DNA of 64,000 bases from NCBI RefSeq assembly GCF_001547895.1, contig NZ_AP014627.1:375501-439500 (forward strand). Reading direction: 5' to 3'. The notes under the pieces are model-generated. The model worked only from the letters and a program-made list of their open reading frames with translations. It did no database searches and had not been told where the DNA came from. The DNA is from Pseudomonas sp. Os17 (GTDB lineage Bacteria; Pseudomonadota; Gammaproteobacteria; Pseudomonadales; Pseudomonadaceae). Position numbers and translations under genes: made by a program. Shown piece after piece: positions 27,330 to 38,512 of this stretch (positions are counted from its first letter, which is position 1; each line of letters begins with the position of its first letter).

Positions 27330-27346
27330 TGCACCAATATAGTGCA
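27330..27346. promoter_or_regulatory. NtrC binding site
   Basis: TGCACCAATATAGTGCA has inverted halves TGCACC and AGTGCA with five bases between, one base off the TGCACC-N5-GGTGCA consensus. A further GGTGCA at 27318-27323 overlaps this region. The 27109-27471 gap holds no gene besides these sites. Confidence 0.65.
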
Positions 27347-27471
27347 TGAATCTGCAGGGCGCTGGCCGGTTGCCCGAATCGGCGAGAATCAACGCCCGTT
27401 TTTCAGCGGCAGCGCACAGGGCGCGGGTTTAGAGTGCTCGAACCCGACGCTTCAAGGTTTAGGATGCGGCC

Positions 27472-28566
27472 ATGGAAAACGCCACTCTGCTGTTTCAGCT
27501 CCCCGATGACGACACCCTGTATCAGGCCCTTTTGGACCGCGACCCGGCCTATGAGGGCTTTGCGTTCGTCGGGGTCAAGAGCACGGGGGTGTTCTGCCGC
27601 CTGACCTGTGCCGCGCGCAAGCCCAAGCGTGAGAACACGGTGTTTTTCGGCTCGATCAAGGGCTGTGTCGAAGCGGGATTTCGTGCTTGTCTGCGGTGTC
27701 GCCCTCTGGAGCGGGCCGGGGTGCAGGAACCCTGGGTGCAGACCCTGCTGGAGCAACTGCACGGTGATCCCGAGCGGCGCTGGTACGAAGATGATCTGAC
27801 CCGGCAGGGGCTGGATCCGTCCACCGTGCGTCGCGCCTTCAAGCGCTACTTTGGGGTGACTTTCCTGGAAATGGCCCGGCTGCGGCGCATGGGACAGGGC
27901 ATGCAGCAGCTGGCGGGCGGAGAGTCGGTGATCGCGGCGCAGATCAGCGCCGGCTTTGATTCCGACAGCGGCTTTCGCCGGGCCTTTTCCCGTCTGGCTG
28001 GCCAGCCACCGTCGAACCTGCGGGGGCGCGAGCTGCTCAAGGTGGACTGGCTGCAAACCCCTATCGGCGTGATGCTGGCGGTGGCTGACGCCCAGGTCCT
28101 GCACCTGCTGGAGTTTTTCGATCGTCCGGCGCTGGCCAATGAGCTGCAGGCCCTGCAAAAGCGCAGCGGTTCGAGCATAGGTTTCGGGCGTTTTGCCCCG
28201 ATCGACCAGATCGAGGCCGAATTGCAGCGTTATTTTGCCGGTGAGCCGGGTGGCTTCCACACGCCGCTGGCGATGAACGCCTCGCCGTTCACTCGCACGG
28301 TATGGCAGGCCCTGCGCGCCATTCCCCTGGGCAGCACCTGCAGTTATGCCGAGGTGGCGAGCCGGATCGGCTCGCCGTCGGCGGTGCGCGCGGTGGCCCG
28401 GGCCAACGGTGCCAATCAGATCGCCATCGTCATTGCCTGCCACCGGGTGATCGGCAGCGACGGTGCCCTCACCGGCTACGGTGGCGGACTGTGGCGCAAG
28501 CGCTGGCTACTGGAGCATGAGCGCCGCATGGGCACTGCGCTGTTTCACTCAGCGAGCGGGCTGTAG
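27472..28566 (+). CDS. ada: Ada: O6-methylguanine-DNA methyltransferase / transcriptional regulator
   Basis: 364 residues with the full Ada layout. The N-terminal zinc Cys4 phosphotriester domain has GVFCRLTCAARKPKRENTVFF and CLRCRP (about 36-75). An AraC-type helix-turn-helix follows (about 85-180), then a C-terminal methyltransferase domain (about 280-350). The acceptor Cys lies in IVIACHRVIGSDG. Most members read PCHRV; here the Pro is Ala. It repairs alkylated DNA by suicide transfer and activates the adaptive response. It is divergent from ntrB with a 363-base gap. Confidence 0.93.
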   Translation: MENATLLFQLPDDDTLYQALLDRDPAYEGFAFVGVKSTGVFCRLTCAARKPKRENTVFFGSIKGCVEAGFRACLRCRPLERAGVQEPWVQTLLEQLHGDPERRWYEDDLTRQGLDPSTVRRAFKRYFGVTFLEMARLRRMGQGMQQLAGGESVIAAQISAGFDSDSGFRRAFSRLAGQPPSNLRGRELLKVDWLQTPIGVMLAVADAQVLHLLEFFDRPALANELQALQKRSGSSIGFGRFAPIDQIEAELQRYFAGEPGGFHTPLAMNASPFTRTVWQALRAIPLGSTCSYAEVASRIGSPSAVRAVARANGANQIAIVIACHRVIGSDGALTGYGGGLWRKRWLLEHERRMGTALFHSASGL

Positions 28567-28585
28567 CGGTTCGCTTGAAGTGGGC

Positions 28586-28936
28586 TCAACGGCGATGGGC
28601 CCGCAGCAGGGTGAAGGTGATCTGCGCGCTCTGCTGCAGGACCCGCTCGCCGTCGAGGATCTGCACCGCCAGGCGATGTTGGCCACGCTCGATAGCGACC
28701 AGCGGCAACTCGGGGCCCCGGCTCGGGGCTCCATAAGCCTGGTCGTCCAGCAAGAGGCGCAGGCGGTGGTGCGGCTGCAAGGCCGGCGCTAGCACCACCT
28801 GCACGGTGAAGCTGCCGTTGTTGGCTCGCAGCGCGCCGTGGTCCGGCACGCCCTGCAAGCGCAGTTGTGTGTAGGGCTCTGCGCTGGCAGGCAGCGCCGT
28901 TAGCCACAGCAGGCAAAAGACAGCGATGCGCGTCAC
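28586..28936 (-). CDS. small exported protein of unknown function
   Basis: 116 residues with a Sec signal peptide (MTRIAVFCLLWLTALPASAEP, cleaved at about 19). The mature part (YTQLRLQGVPDHGALRANNG, later VLAPALQPHHRLRLLLDDQ and AVQILDGERVLQQS) looks like a single Ig-like beta domain. I do not recognise a family name for certain; similar small exported proteins flank glnA and ntrBC in other pseudomonads. It follows the chorismate mutase gene by 75 bases on the same strand and may share its transcript. Confidence 0.75.
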   Translation of the reverse strand: MTRIAVFCLLWLTALPASAEPYTQLRLQGVPDHGALRANNGSFTVQVVLAPALQPHHRLRLLLDDQAYGAPSRGPELPLVAIERGQHRLAVQILDGERVLQQSAQITFTLLRAHRR

Positions 28937-29011
28937 GGTGATTCCAGCCCTTCACAGGTGTGCGGTTGAAGGGCTCAGCATAGGGCGGCGCGAGGCTGGG
29001 CGCGGGCGCGG

Positions 29012-29566
29012 TTAACCTTTGAACACACATAACTCGGCGGTGGCGCGGATCATTGCCAGCTGCCGCAACGGGTCGCTGCTGGCGGCCTGAGTGGCCTGGG
29101 CCAGCCATTGCGGGCATTGGCGATCACCGCGATGGGGGCTGAAGTCGGCCAGTTGCTGCAGCAGGCGTTTTTGTAACTGATCGAGTTGTGGGCGGATCTG
29201 TCCGGCCAGGTCCTGGCGCGGGGTGTCCGGTGCCTGGCCTTGCAGGTGCCAGCTGGACAGCCGGGCGTACTGCACCAGTTTGTTGGCTTCGATCTGGGCG
29301 GCGAAGAACTGCCCGACCGTTTCTTCATTCAGGTGATAGGTGGCGGCCTGGGCCGTGGCGCCGGCAATCACCTGCTGTTCCCGCGGACGCTCCTCCACGG
29401 CCTTGTGGCTATCCCATTTGCTCAGGGCCACCTGATCGGCAATGCTCAGGCGCTCGCCGATGCTTTGCAGCAGTGGGGCAAGGGTGGGCGGGGCATCGTT
29501 GGCGCAGGCTGCGCCGGTGAGCAGGCTACAGGCAAGGGCGAGGCACAGGTTGAGGCGCGAAGTCAT
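29012..29566 (-). CDS. exported chorismate mutase (AroQ-gamma type)
   Basis: 184 residues from MTSRLNLCLALACSLL. The signal peptide ends at about ACAND (24). The mature protein begins like secreted AroQ enzymes: LLQSIGERLSIADQVALSKWDSHKAVEERPREQQV, whose key residues are the Arg of GERL, Lys of LSKW and the Lys/Glu of SHKAVEE. Two Cys (RQCPQ and ELCVFKG) may form the usual disulfide. It should convert chorismate to prephenate in the periplasm. The purpose of the exported form is not established. An in-frame start 26 codons upstream would precede the signal peptide and is rejected. Confidence 0.85.
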   Translation of the reverse strand: MTSRLNLCLALACSLLTGAACANDAPPTLAPLLQSIGERLSIADQVALSKWDSHKAVEERPREQQVIAGATAQAATYHLNEETVGQFFAAQIEANKLVQYARLSSWHLQGQAPDTPRQDLAGQIRPQLDQLQKRLLQQLADFSPHRGDRQCPQWLAQATQAASSDPLRQLAMIRATAELCVFKG

Positions 29567-29644
29567 GGGCGGGCTCGGCTGCTGATGGGAAGACGGCGCC
29601 CATGATGCACGCAACCACCCCGGGCCTGGCAAATGCGCGGGCAT

Positions 29645-29670
29645 AAAAAAGGCCTCCCGAAGGAGGCCTC
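29645..29670 (-). terminator. glnA terminator
   Basis: GGCCTCC-CGAA-GGAGGCC with an A-run at 29645-29650, which is the T-run on the minus strand; 33 bases past the glnA stop. Confidence 0.88.
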
Positions 29671-29702
29671 TCGATCACGCGGCTTGCGCCGGCGCTACCG
29701 GA

Positions 29703-31109
29703 TCAGCAGCTGTAGTACAGCTCGTATTCCAGTGGGTGTACGAAGGTACGGACCTTGATCTCTTCTTCGCTTTTCAGGGCGATGTAAGCGTCGATGAAGT
29801 CGTCGCTGAAAACGCCGCCTTTGGTCAGGAACGCACGACCTTTGTCCAGCTCTTCCAGGGCTTCCTTCAGGCTGCCGCAAACTTGTGGGATCTCTTTGGC
29901 CTCTTCAGGCGGCAGGTCGTACAGGTTTTTGTCAGCGGCGTCGCCAGGGTGGATCTTGTTCTGGATACCGTCCAGGCCGGCCATCAGCAGAGCAGCGAAG
30001 GCCAGGTATGGGTTGGCAGCCGGGTCCGGGAAGCGGGCTTCGATACGGCGGGCTTTAGGGCTCGACACGTAAGGAATACGGATCGAAGCGGAACGGTTGC
30101 GTGCCGAGTAGGCCAGCATGACCGGGGCTTCGAAGCCTGGAACCAGACGCTTGTAGGAGTTGGTGGCCGGGTTGGTGAAGCCGTTCAGGGCCTTACCGTG
30201 CTTGATGATGCCGCCGATGAAGTACAGGGCGGTGTCGGACAGGCCGGCATAGCCTTCACCCGCGAAGGTGTTCTTGCCGTCTTTCCAGATCGACATGTGC
30301 ACGTGCATGCCCGAGCCGTTGTCGCCGTACAGTGGCTTAGGCATGAAGGTGGCAGTGCGGCCGTAGGCGTCGGCCACGTTGTGCACGACGTATTTCAGGG
30401 TCTGGGTTTCGTCGGCCTTCTTCACCAGGGTGTTGAACTTGACGCCGATTTCGTTCTGGCCGGCAGTCGCCACTTCGTGGTGGTGAACTTCGACGGTCAG
30501 GCCCATTTCTTCCAGTGCGTTGCACATGGAGGTACGGATTTCGTGGTCGTGGTCGAACGGTGGAACCGGGAAGTAGCCGCCCTTGACGCCTGGACGGTGG
30601 CCCTTGTTGCCGCCTTCGATGTCCTGGTCGGACATCCAGGAACCTTGTTCGGAGTAGATCTTGAACATGGAGCCGGAGATGTCGGACTTGAATTTCACCT
30701 GGTCGAAGATGAAGAACTCTGGCTCTGGACCGGCGAATACGGTGTCGCCGATACCGGTGGCCTTCAGGTGCTCTTCAGCGCGCTTGGCGATGGCACGTGG
30801 GTCGCGGTCGTAACCTTGCATGCTCGAAGGTTCGATGATGTCGCAGACCAGGATCAGGGTCGGTTCTTCGGTGAACGGGTCCAGCACAGCGGTTTCGTCG
30901 TCCGGCATCAGGATCATGTCGGAGGCTTCGATGCCTTTCCAGCCAGCGATGGAGGAGCCGTCGAACATCTTGCCGGATTCGAAGAAGTCTTCATCCAGCG
31001 CATCACGGGCCGGCATGGTCACGTGATGTTGAGTGCCCTTGGTGTCAGTGAAGCGCAGATCAATCCATTTGACGTCATGATCTTTGATGAGTTGAACCGA
31101 CTTCGACAT
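29703..31109 (-). CDS. glnA: glutamine synthetase type I GlnA
   Basis: 468 residues. It condenses ammonia and glutamate with ATP to glutamine. Metal and substrate motifs: [14 protein letters not shown], the [16 protein letters not shown] segment, [15 protein letters not shown], and the Glu flap. The adenylylation Tyr lies in NLYDLPPEE at about 398, so activity should be controlled by GlnE. The predicted sigma-54 promoter at 31210-31225 gives NtrC control. It is a single-gene transcript with its own terminator. Confidence 0.98.
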   Translation of the reverse strand: MSKSVQLIKDHDVKWIDLRFTDTKGTQHHVTMPARDALDEDFFESGKMFDGSSIAGWKGIEASDMILMPDDETAVLDPFTEEPTLILVCDIIEPSSMQGYDRDPRAIAKRAEEHLKATGIGDTVFAGPEPEFFIFDQVKFKSDISGSMFKIYSEQGSWMSDQDIEGGNKGHRPGVKGGYFPVPPFDHDHEIRTSMCNALEEMGLTVEVHHHEVATAGQNEIGVKFNTLVKKADETQTLKYVVHNVADAYGRTATFMPKPLYGDNGSGMHVHMSIWKDGKNTFAGEGYAGLSDTALYFIGGIIKHGKALNGFTNPATNSYKRLVPGFEAPVMLAYSARNRSASIRIPYVSSPKARRIEARFPDPAANPYLAFAALLMAGLDGIQNKIHPGDAADKNLYDLPPEEAKEIPQVCGSLKEALEELDKGRAFLTKGGVFSDDFIDAYIALKSEEEIKVRTFVHPLEYELYYSC

Positions 31110-31209
31110 AGTGTCCTCCGGGGTGGCTTCGGGCTTGGTGTTGGAGTGCCCTTAGAATGTGGGTGATGCCGGCGCGAATACTCTGCCATGGCAACCTGCC
31201 TCACAAGGG

Positions 31210-31225
31210 AGCAAATTGCATGCCA
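31210..31225 (-). promoter_or_regulatory. sigma-54 promoter of glnA
   Basis: On the minus strand TGGCATGCAATTTGCT fits TGGCAYR-N4-TTGCW with the GG and GC at exact spacing, about 100 bases before the ATG. A GGTGCA half-site at 31340-31345, about 115 bases further upstream, and TGCAC at 31358-31362 may be NtrC contacts. The rest of 31110-31367 holds no gene. Confidence 0.75.
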
Positions 31226-31367
31226 GTGCCCTGTGATGGGTTTTCTGCCCCAAAATCAGGCTTTGTGCGGCGGATTCGGCTAAATTTCGGCCTCTGGCGC
31301 ACTGCAATGTAGCGCCTGGCTCGATAAATGACCTGTTTTGGTGCACTGAAAACCTTCTGCACATTAA

Positions 31368-31399
31368 TTGGTTAAACCTTGAGCAATTTCCGCTATAAT
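31368..31399 (+). promoter_or_regulatory. sigma-70 promoter of thiI
   Basis: A consensus -10 box TATAAT at 31394-31399, with GTTAAA at 31371 (17-base spacing) or TTGGTT at 31368 (20-base spacing) as a weak -35 box. Confidence 0.5.
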
Positions 31400-31441
31400 C
31401 CGCGCCCCCCTTTTTCGGCTGGCCCAGCGCGCACAGTTTTC

Positions 31442-32896
31442 ATGAAACTAATCGTTAAAGTTTTCCCGGAAATCACCATCAAGAGCCGCCCGGTACGGAT
31501 GCGTTTCATCCGTCAGTTGGCCAAGAACATCCGTGCCGTGCTCCGCGATCTGGACCCGGCTGTGGTGGTCGGTGGTGTGTGGGACAACCTTGAGCTGGAA
31601 ACCACCCTCAGCGAGCCCAAGGCCCTGAAGGAGCTGGCCGACCGCCTCTGCTGCATGCCCGGTATCGCGCACTTCCTGCAGGTCGACGAATACCCGCTGG
31701 GCGACTTCGACGACATCGTCGCCAAGTGCAAGCAGCACTTCGGCGAGGCCTTGCCCGGGAAGATTTTCTCCGTGCGCTGCAAGCGTGCCGGCAAGCATGA
31801 ATTCAGCTCCATGGACGTGGAAAAGTACGTCGGCAGCCAACTGCGTCGGCAGTGCGGCGCCGCCGGAATCTCCCTGAAAGAGCCGGAAATCGAAGTGCGG
31901 ATGGAAATTCGCGACCAACGGTTGTTCGTGATCCACAGCCAGCACAACGGCATCGGCGGCTACCCGCTGGGCGCCCTGGAACAGACCCTGGTGCTGATGT
32001 CCGGCGGTTTCGATTCCACAGTGGCGGCCTACCAGATCATGCGCCGCGGCCTGATGGGGCACTTCTGCTTCTTCAACCTGGGTGGACGTGCCCACGAACT
32101 GGGCGTGATGGAAGTCGCGCACTACCTATGGAAGAAGTACGGCAGCTCCCAGCGCGTGCTGTTCGTCAGCGTGCCGTTCGAGGAAGTGCTCGGGGAAATT
32201 CTCGGCAAAGTCGACAACAGTCATATGGGCGTCATTTTGAAGCGTATGATGTTGCGTGCTGCCTCGAGCATCGCCGATCGCCTGCACATCGATGCACTGG
32301 TGACCGGCGAGGCGATTTCCCAGGTGTCCAGCCAGACCCTGCCGAACCTGTCGGTGATCGACTGCGTGACCGAGAAGCTGGTGCTGCGTCCGCTGATCGC
32401 CAGCCACAAGCAAGACATCATCGACCTGGCCGAACAGATCGGCACCGCCGACTTCGCCAAGCACATGCCGGAGTACTGCGGGGTCATCTCGGTGAACCCC
32501 AAGACCCATGCCAAGCGCCATCGCGTCGAGCATGAAGAGAAAGAATTCGATATGGCGGTGCTCGAGCGTGCGATCGAGCGGGCCAAACTGGTGCCGATCG
32601 ATCGGGTGATCGACGAGTTGGGCCAGGATTTGCAGATTGAAGAAGTCAGCGAGGCGCTGGCCGGTCAGATCGTCATCGACATCCGTCACCCGGATGCCCA
32701 GGAAGACGACCCGCTGGAGCTTGCTGGCATCGAAGTACAAGCGCTGCCGTTCTATGCATTGAATGCCCGCTTCAAGGAACTGGACCCTACGCGCCAGTAC
32801 CTGCTGTATTGCGACAAAGGCGTCATGAGTCGCCTGCATGCTCACCATCTGCTCAGTGAGGGACATGCCAATGTGCGCGTTTATAGACCGAGCTAA
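31442..32896 (+). CDS. thiI: tRNA sulfurtransferase ThiI
   Basis: 484 residues. It makes 4-thiouridine in tRNA and can supply sulfur for thiamine. N-terminal ferredoxin-like and THUMP domains (1-165), PP-loop ATPase motif [11 protein letters not shown] at about 183, a Cys in MPEYCGVIS (the partner Cys), and a C-terminal rhodanese domain with catalytic Cys457 in [10 protein letters not shown]. The start at 31442 ([15 protein letters not shown]) is the family start, though no good Shine-Dalgarno is visible. Confidence 0.97.
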   Translation: MKLIVKVFPEITIKSRPVRMRFIRQLAKNIRAVLRDLDPAVVVGGVWDNLELETTLSEPKALKELADRLCCMPGIAHFLQVDEYPLGDFDDIVAKCKQHFGEALPGKIFSVRCKRAGKHEFSSMDVEKYVGSQLRRQCGAAGISLKEPEIEVRMEIRDQRLFVIHSQHNGIGGYPLGALEQTLVLMSGGFDSTVAAYQIMRRGLMGHFCFFNLGGRAHELGVMEVAHYLWKKYGSSQRVLFVSVPFEEVLGEILGKVDNSHMGVILKRMMLRAASSIADRLHIDALVTGEAISQVSSQTLPNLSVIDCVTEKLVLRPLIASHKQDIIDLAEQIGTADFAKHMPEYCGVISVNPKTHAKRHRVEHEEKEFDMAVLERAIERAKLVPIDRVIDELGQDLQIEEVSEALAGQIVIDIRHPDAQEDDPLELAGIEVQALPFYALNARFKELDPTRQYLLYCDKGVMSRLHAHHLLSEGHANVRVYRPS

Positions 32897-33035
32897 GTGC
32901 CCGGGGATGTTCGCCTGTGGCTTGCGTCACCGGCCCCCCGACGCCGCCGTCCAGCTGTAACGGCCAGGCCTGACTCTATTGTTAATCGCTGCCAGCATTT
33001 GTCAGCACACCGAATCCTCTGATCGAGATACACAA

Positions 33036-34856
33036 GTGATCGAAAATCTACGCAACATCGCCATCATTGCCCACGTTGACCATGGTAAGACCACCCTGGT
33101 AGACAAACTCCTGCGTCAATCCGGCACCCTGGAGCGCAACGAGCTCAACGACGAGCGCGTGATGGACTCCAACGACCAGGAAAAAGAGCGCGGCATTACC
33201 ATTCTGGCGAAAAACACCGCCATCAACTGGAACGGCTACCACATCAACATCGTGGACACCCCGGGCCACGCCGACTTCGGCGGCGAAGTTGAGCGCGTCA
33301 TGTCCATGGTCGACTCCGTGCTGCTGCTGGTCGACGCTCAAGACGGCCCTATGCCGCAAACCCGTTTCGTGACCAAGAAGGCGTTCGAAGCCGGCCTGCG
33401 TCCAATCGTGGTGATCAACAAGGTTGACCGTCCGGGCGCGCGTCCTGACTGGGTTCTGGACCAGATCTTCGACCTGTTCGACAACCTGGGCGCCACCGAA
33501 GAACAGCTGGACTTCAAAGTCGTCTACGCCTCGGCCCTGAACGGTATTGCCGGTCTGGACCACAGCGAAATGGCTGAAGACATGACCCCGCTGTACCAGT
33601 CGATCGTCGACAACGTGCCAGCGCCAAGCGTTGACCGTGACGGTCCGTTCCAGATGCAGATCTCCGCTCTGGACTACAACAGCTTCCTGGGCGTGATCGG
33701 CGTTGGCCGTATCGCTCGCGGTCGCGTCAAGCCGAACACCCCGGTTGTGGCCATCGACGTCGACGGCAAGCGCCGCAACGGTCGTATCCTCAAGCTGATG
33801 GGTCACCACGGTCTGCACCGCGTGGACGTTGAAGAAGCGGCTGCCGGCGACATCGTCTGCATCAGCGGTTTCGACGAGCTGTTCATCTCCGACACCCTGT
33901 GCGACCCGACCGCTGTTGAAGCGATGAAGCCGCTGACCGTCGACGAGCCGACCGTTTCCATGACCTTCCAGGTCAACGACTCGCCATTCTGCGGTAAGGA
34001 AGGCAAGTTCGTGACGTCCCGTAACATCAAGGAACGTCTGGACAAAGAGCTGCTGTACAACGTTGCCCTGCGCGTTGAAGAAGGCGACTCGGCCGACAAG
34101 TTCAAGGTCTCCGGCCGTGGTGAGCTGCACCTGTCGGTACTGATCGAAACCATGCGTCGCGAAGGCTTCGAGATGGGCGTTGGCCGTCCTGAAGTGATCA
34201 TCCGTGAAGTGGATGGCGTGAAGCAGGAACCGTTCGAAAACGTCACCATCGACATCCCTGAAGAATCCCAGGGCAAGGTCATGGAAGAGATGGGGCTGCG
34301 TAAGGGCGACCTGAGCAACATGGTTCCGGATGGCAAGGGCCGTGTACGCCTGGAATACAACATTCCAGCCCGTGGTCTGATCGGTTTCCGTAACCAGTTC
34401 CTGACCCTGACCAACGGTGCAGGCATCCTGACCTCGATCTTCGACCGTTACGCTCCGATGAAGTCCGGCAGCATGTCCGGCCGTCAGAACGGCGTACTGG
34501 TATCGGTAGAAACCGGCAAGGCCCTGACCTACTCCCTGGAAACCCTGCAGGCGCGCGGCAAGCTGTTCGTCGAGCACGGCCAGGAAATCTACAACGGTCA
34601 GATCGTCGGCCTGAACAGCCGCGACAACGACCTGGGCGTGAACCCTACCAAGGGCAAGAAGCTCGACAACATGCGTGCTTCGGGCAAAGACGAAACCATC
34701 GCCCTGGTTCCACCTGTTCGCTTCACCCTGGAACAGGCTCTGGAATTCATCCAGGACGATGAGCTGTGCGAAGTGACTCCTAAGTCCATTCGTCTGCGCA
34801 AGAAGATCCTGGACGAAGGCGAGCGTACCCGCGCTGCCAAGAAAGCCAAGAACTGA
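33036..34856 (+). CDS. typA: ribosome-associated translational GTPase TypA/BipA
   Basis: 606 residues, starting at a GTG ([20 protein letters not shown]) with GAGA upstream; the longer in-frame start is rejected because the family begins here. GTPase motifs are [20 protein letters not shown] and [12 protein letters not shown]. Domains III and V and the unique C-terminal domain follow ([20 protein letters not shown], later [19 protein letters not shown]). It binds ribosomes and helps 50S assembly and stress adaptation. Codon use is highly biased, as in strongly expressed genes. Confidence 0.97.
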   Translation: MIENLRNIAIIAHVDHGKTTLVDKLLRQSGTLERNELNDERVMDSNDQEKERGITILAKNTAINWNGYHINIVDTPGHADFGGEVERVMSMVDSVLLLVDAQDGPMPQTRFVTKKAFEAGLRPIVVINKVDRPGARPDWVLDQIFDLFDNLGATEEQLDFKVVYASALNGIAGLDHSEMAEDMTPLYQSIVDNVPAPSVDRDGPFQMQISALDYNSFLGVIGVGRIARGRVKPNTPVVAIDVDGKRRNGRILKLMGHHGLHRVDVEEAAAGDIVCISGFDELFISDTLCDPTAVEAMKPLTVDEPTVSMTFQVNDSPFCGKEGKFVTSRNIKERLDKELLYNVALRVEEGDSADKFKVSGRGELHLSVLIETMRREGFEMGVGRPEVIIREVDGVKQEPFENVTIDIPEESQGKVMEEMGLRKGDLSNMVPDGKGRVRLEYNIPARGLIGFRNQFLTLTNGAGILTSIFDRYAPMKSGSMSGRQNGVLVSVETGKALTYSLETLQARGKLFVEHGQEIYNGQIVGLNSRDNDLGVNPTKGKKLDNMRASGKDETIALVPPVRFTLEQALEFIQDDELCEVTPKSIRLRKKILDEGERTRAAKKAKN

Positions 34857-34878
34857 GTCTTTAGTTCCGGCTGAATGA

Positions 34879-34914
34879 AAACGCCCCCGGTCGCGAGACC
34901 GGGGGCGTTTTTTT
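34879..34914 (+). terminator. typA terminator
   Basis: A 14-bp perfect stem (34879-34892 with 34897-34910) with GCGA loop and a T-run. Confidence 0.92.
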
Positions 34915-34936
34915 GCGCCTGGAGAAAACCTGTTCA

Positions 34937-35083
34937 TGTAGCCGCTGCCGAGCAGCGCGAGGCTGCGACCGGCTGCACAGCAGCCGCAAGACGGCCATCG
35001 CAGCCGTTTAGGCATTACGCGCCACCTGGATTTACGGCCGCTGCGCAGCCGGTCGCAGCCTCGCAAGCTCGGCAGCGGCTACA
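34937..35083. repeat. large REPIN, second palindrome family
   Basis: TGTAGCCGCTGCCGAGC at 34937 is matched by its inverse GCTCGGCAGCGGCTACA ending at 35083. Each is continued inward by GAGGCTGCGACCGGCTGC and its inverse. It is about 147 bases long and occupies most of the gap between typA and the YkgJ-like gene. Confidence 0.8.
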
Positions 35084-35113
35084 GCAGCGGTAGTAGCGGT
35101 GAGGCGCGGTGGC

Positions 35114-35554
35114 TCAGAAGCGTTCCAGGGTCCGACTGCTGGTGTTGGTCGGACGCTCCAGGGGCTTGGGCTTGTAGGCGCAGTAGCCTGGACGCGGGCC
35201 GATCTTCGGATGGTTGCGGCAGGTGTCCGGGCGCTTGTCATAAATGGTGCACAGGCGGCTTTTACGATCCAGATACAGGCAATCGTTGTTGCTCATGCGC
35301 TGCAGCGTGAAGATTTCCGATTTCTGGTTGTAGCGCTCGACGATGCCTTCTTTCTGCAGGCGCTTGGCGATGTTCTTCGCCGGCTCGCCGCGCTCGAATT
35401 CATCGACGATGCCGATGCGGATCAGGTCCTTGATCTTCACTTCCACCGGCAGGGTGCAGCAGCTGGACATGCAGGAACCGCACATGGGCGCGGAGTATTT
35501 GGCCCAGGTATCGAGACGATCGATTTCCGCGGCGGCGATCAGGTTGGACTTCAT
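35114..35554 (-). CDS. YkgJ-family cysteine cluster protein
   Basis: 146 residues from the ATG at 35554; a TTG one codon earlier is possible. Eight or more Cys occur in zinc or iron-sulfur style spacing: PMCGSCMSSCC near the N-terminus, NDCLYLD, SRLCTIYDKRPDTCRNHP, GYCAY. This is the CxxCxxxCC...C(x)5RPxxC pattern of the YkgJ (UPF0153) family, thought to bind a metal cluster. The role is unknown. It is divergent from glgP. Confidence 0.9.
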   Translation of the reverse strand: MKSNLIAAAEIDRLDTWAKYSAPMCGSCMSSCCTLPVEVKIKDLIRIGIVDEFERGEPAKNIAKRLQKEGIVERYNQKSEIFTLQRMSNNDCLYLDRKSRLCTIYDKRPDTCRNHPKIGPRPGYCAYKPKPLERPTNTSSRTLERF

Positions 35555-35823
35555 CAAGGTGGTTTTTCCGGCATGTTCCAGGGCGCGCGATCATACCGGG
35601 ACTGGTGGATTTTTGAACGACTTTGGGTCGGATTTTTCTTAATGGTCGTCGGATTTATGCCTGGCGGCACGGCATCTGCATCTTTTTTCCCGCAGGCGCC
35701 GAAGACTCCCCCCTTGAGCCGAGCCATTTGCAGCAGCGCCGAACCAGAGCCTTCGCCTCGTGTCAGACCGACTAGGCTCAGACCATTCCATGCTCACTGT
35801 GTATCTCGTCAGAGGTCGTATCG
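35555..35823. other. intergenic region between the YkgJ-like gene and glgP
   Basis: 269 bases with no gene I can support. It should hold the two divergent promoters. I see no clear operator, repeat or terminator. Confidence 0.4.
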
Positions 35824-38274
<2,451 letters not shown>

Positions 38275-38306
38275 GGGGGCCGGGAAAATGTTCGAACTGT
38301 GCACAA

Positions 38307-38326
38307 GGCCCAACGTTTGTTGGGCC
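38307..38326 (+). terminator. hairpin after glgP
   Basis: GGCCCAAC-GTTT-GTTGGGCC, an 8-bp perfect stem without a T-run, 33 bases past the glgP stop. TATACT at 38334-38339 just after it could be a -10 box for the DUF2339 gene. A degenerate REP lies at about 38412-38460. Confidence 0.45.
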
Positions 38327-38512
38327 GGATCGATATACTGAGCGGCGATTTTATCTCCCGGATGGTGTCTTTTGGGCCGCGCTCGGCTTCCAATCGGGGA
38401 GATATCTGCGTCGGCAGGCCGGCTCCCGCACTGGGTGGTTGGGCCCGCTTGCCTGCCAAGTCTCGACACCGCCGTACCCGTCCGTCAGTGGACCGCTTAG
38501 GGATATCGACAC

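Noticed and set aside
31270..31320. Palindrome GGCGC..GCGCC near 31297-31315 as a second NtrC site for glnA
   Set aside because: The halves do not match TGCACC/GGTGCA well enough to call.
33048..35066. 672-residue minus-strand frame opposite typA
   Set aside because: It is a shadow of the strongly codon-biased typA gene, with no domain or ribosome site.
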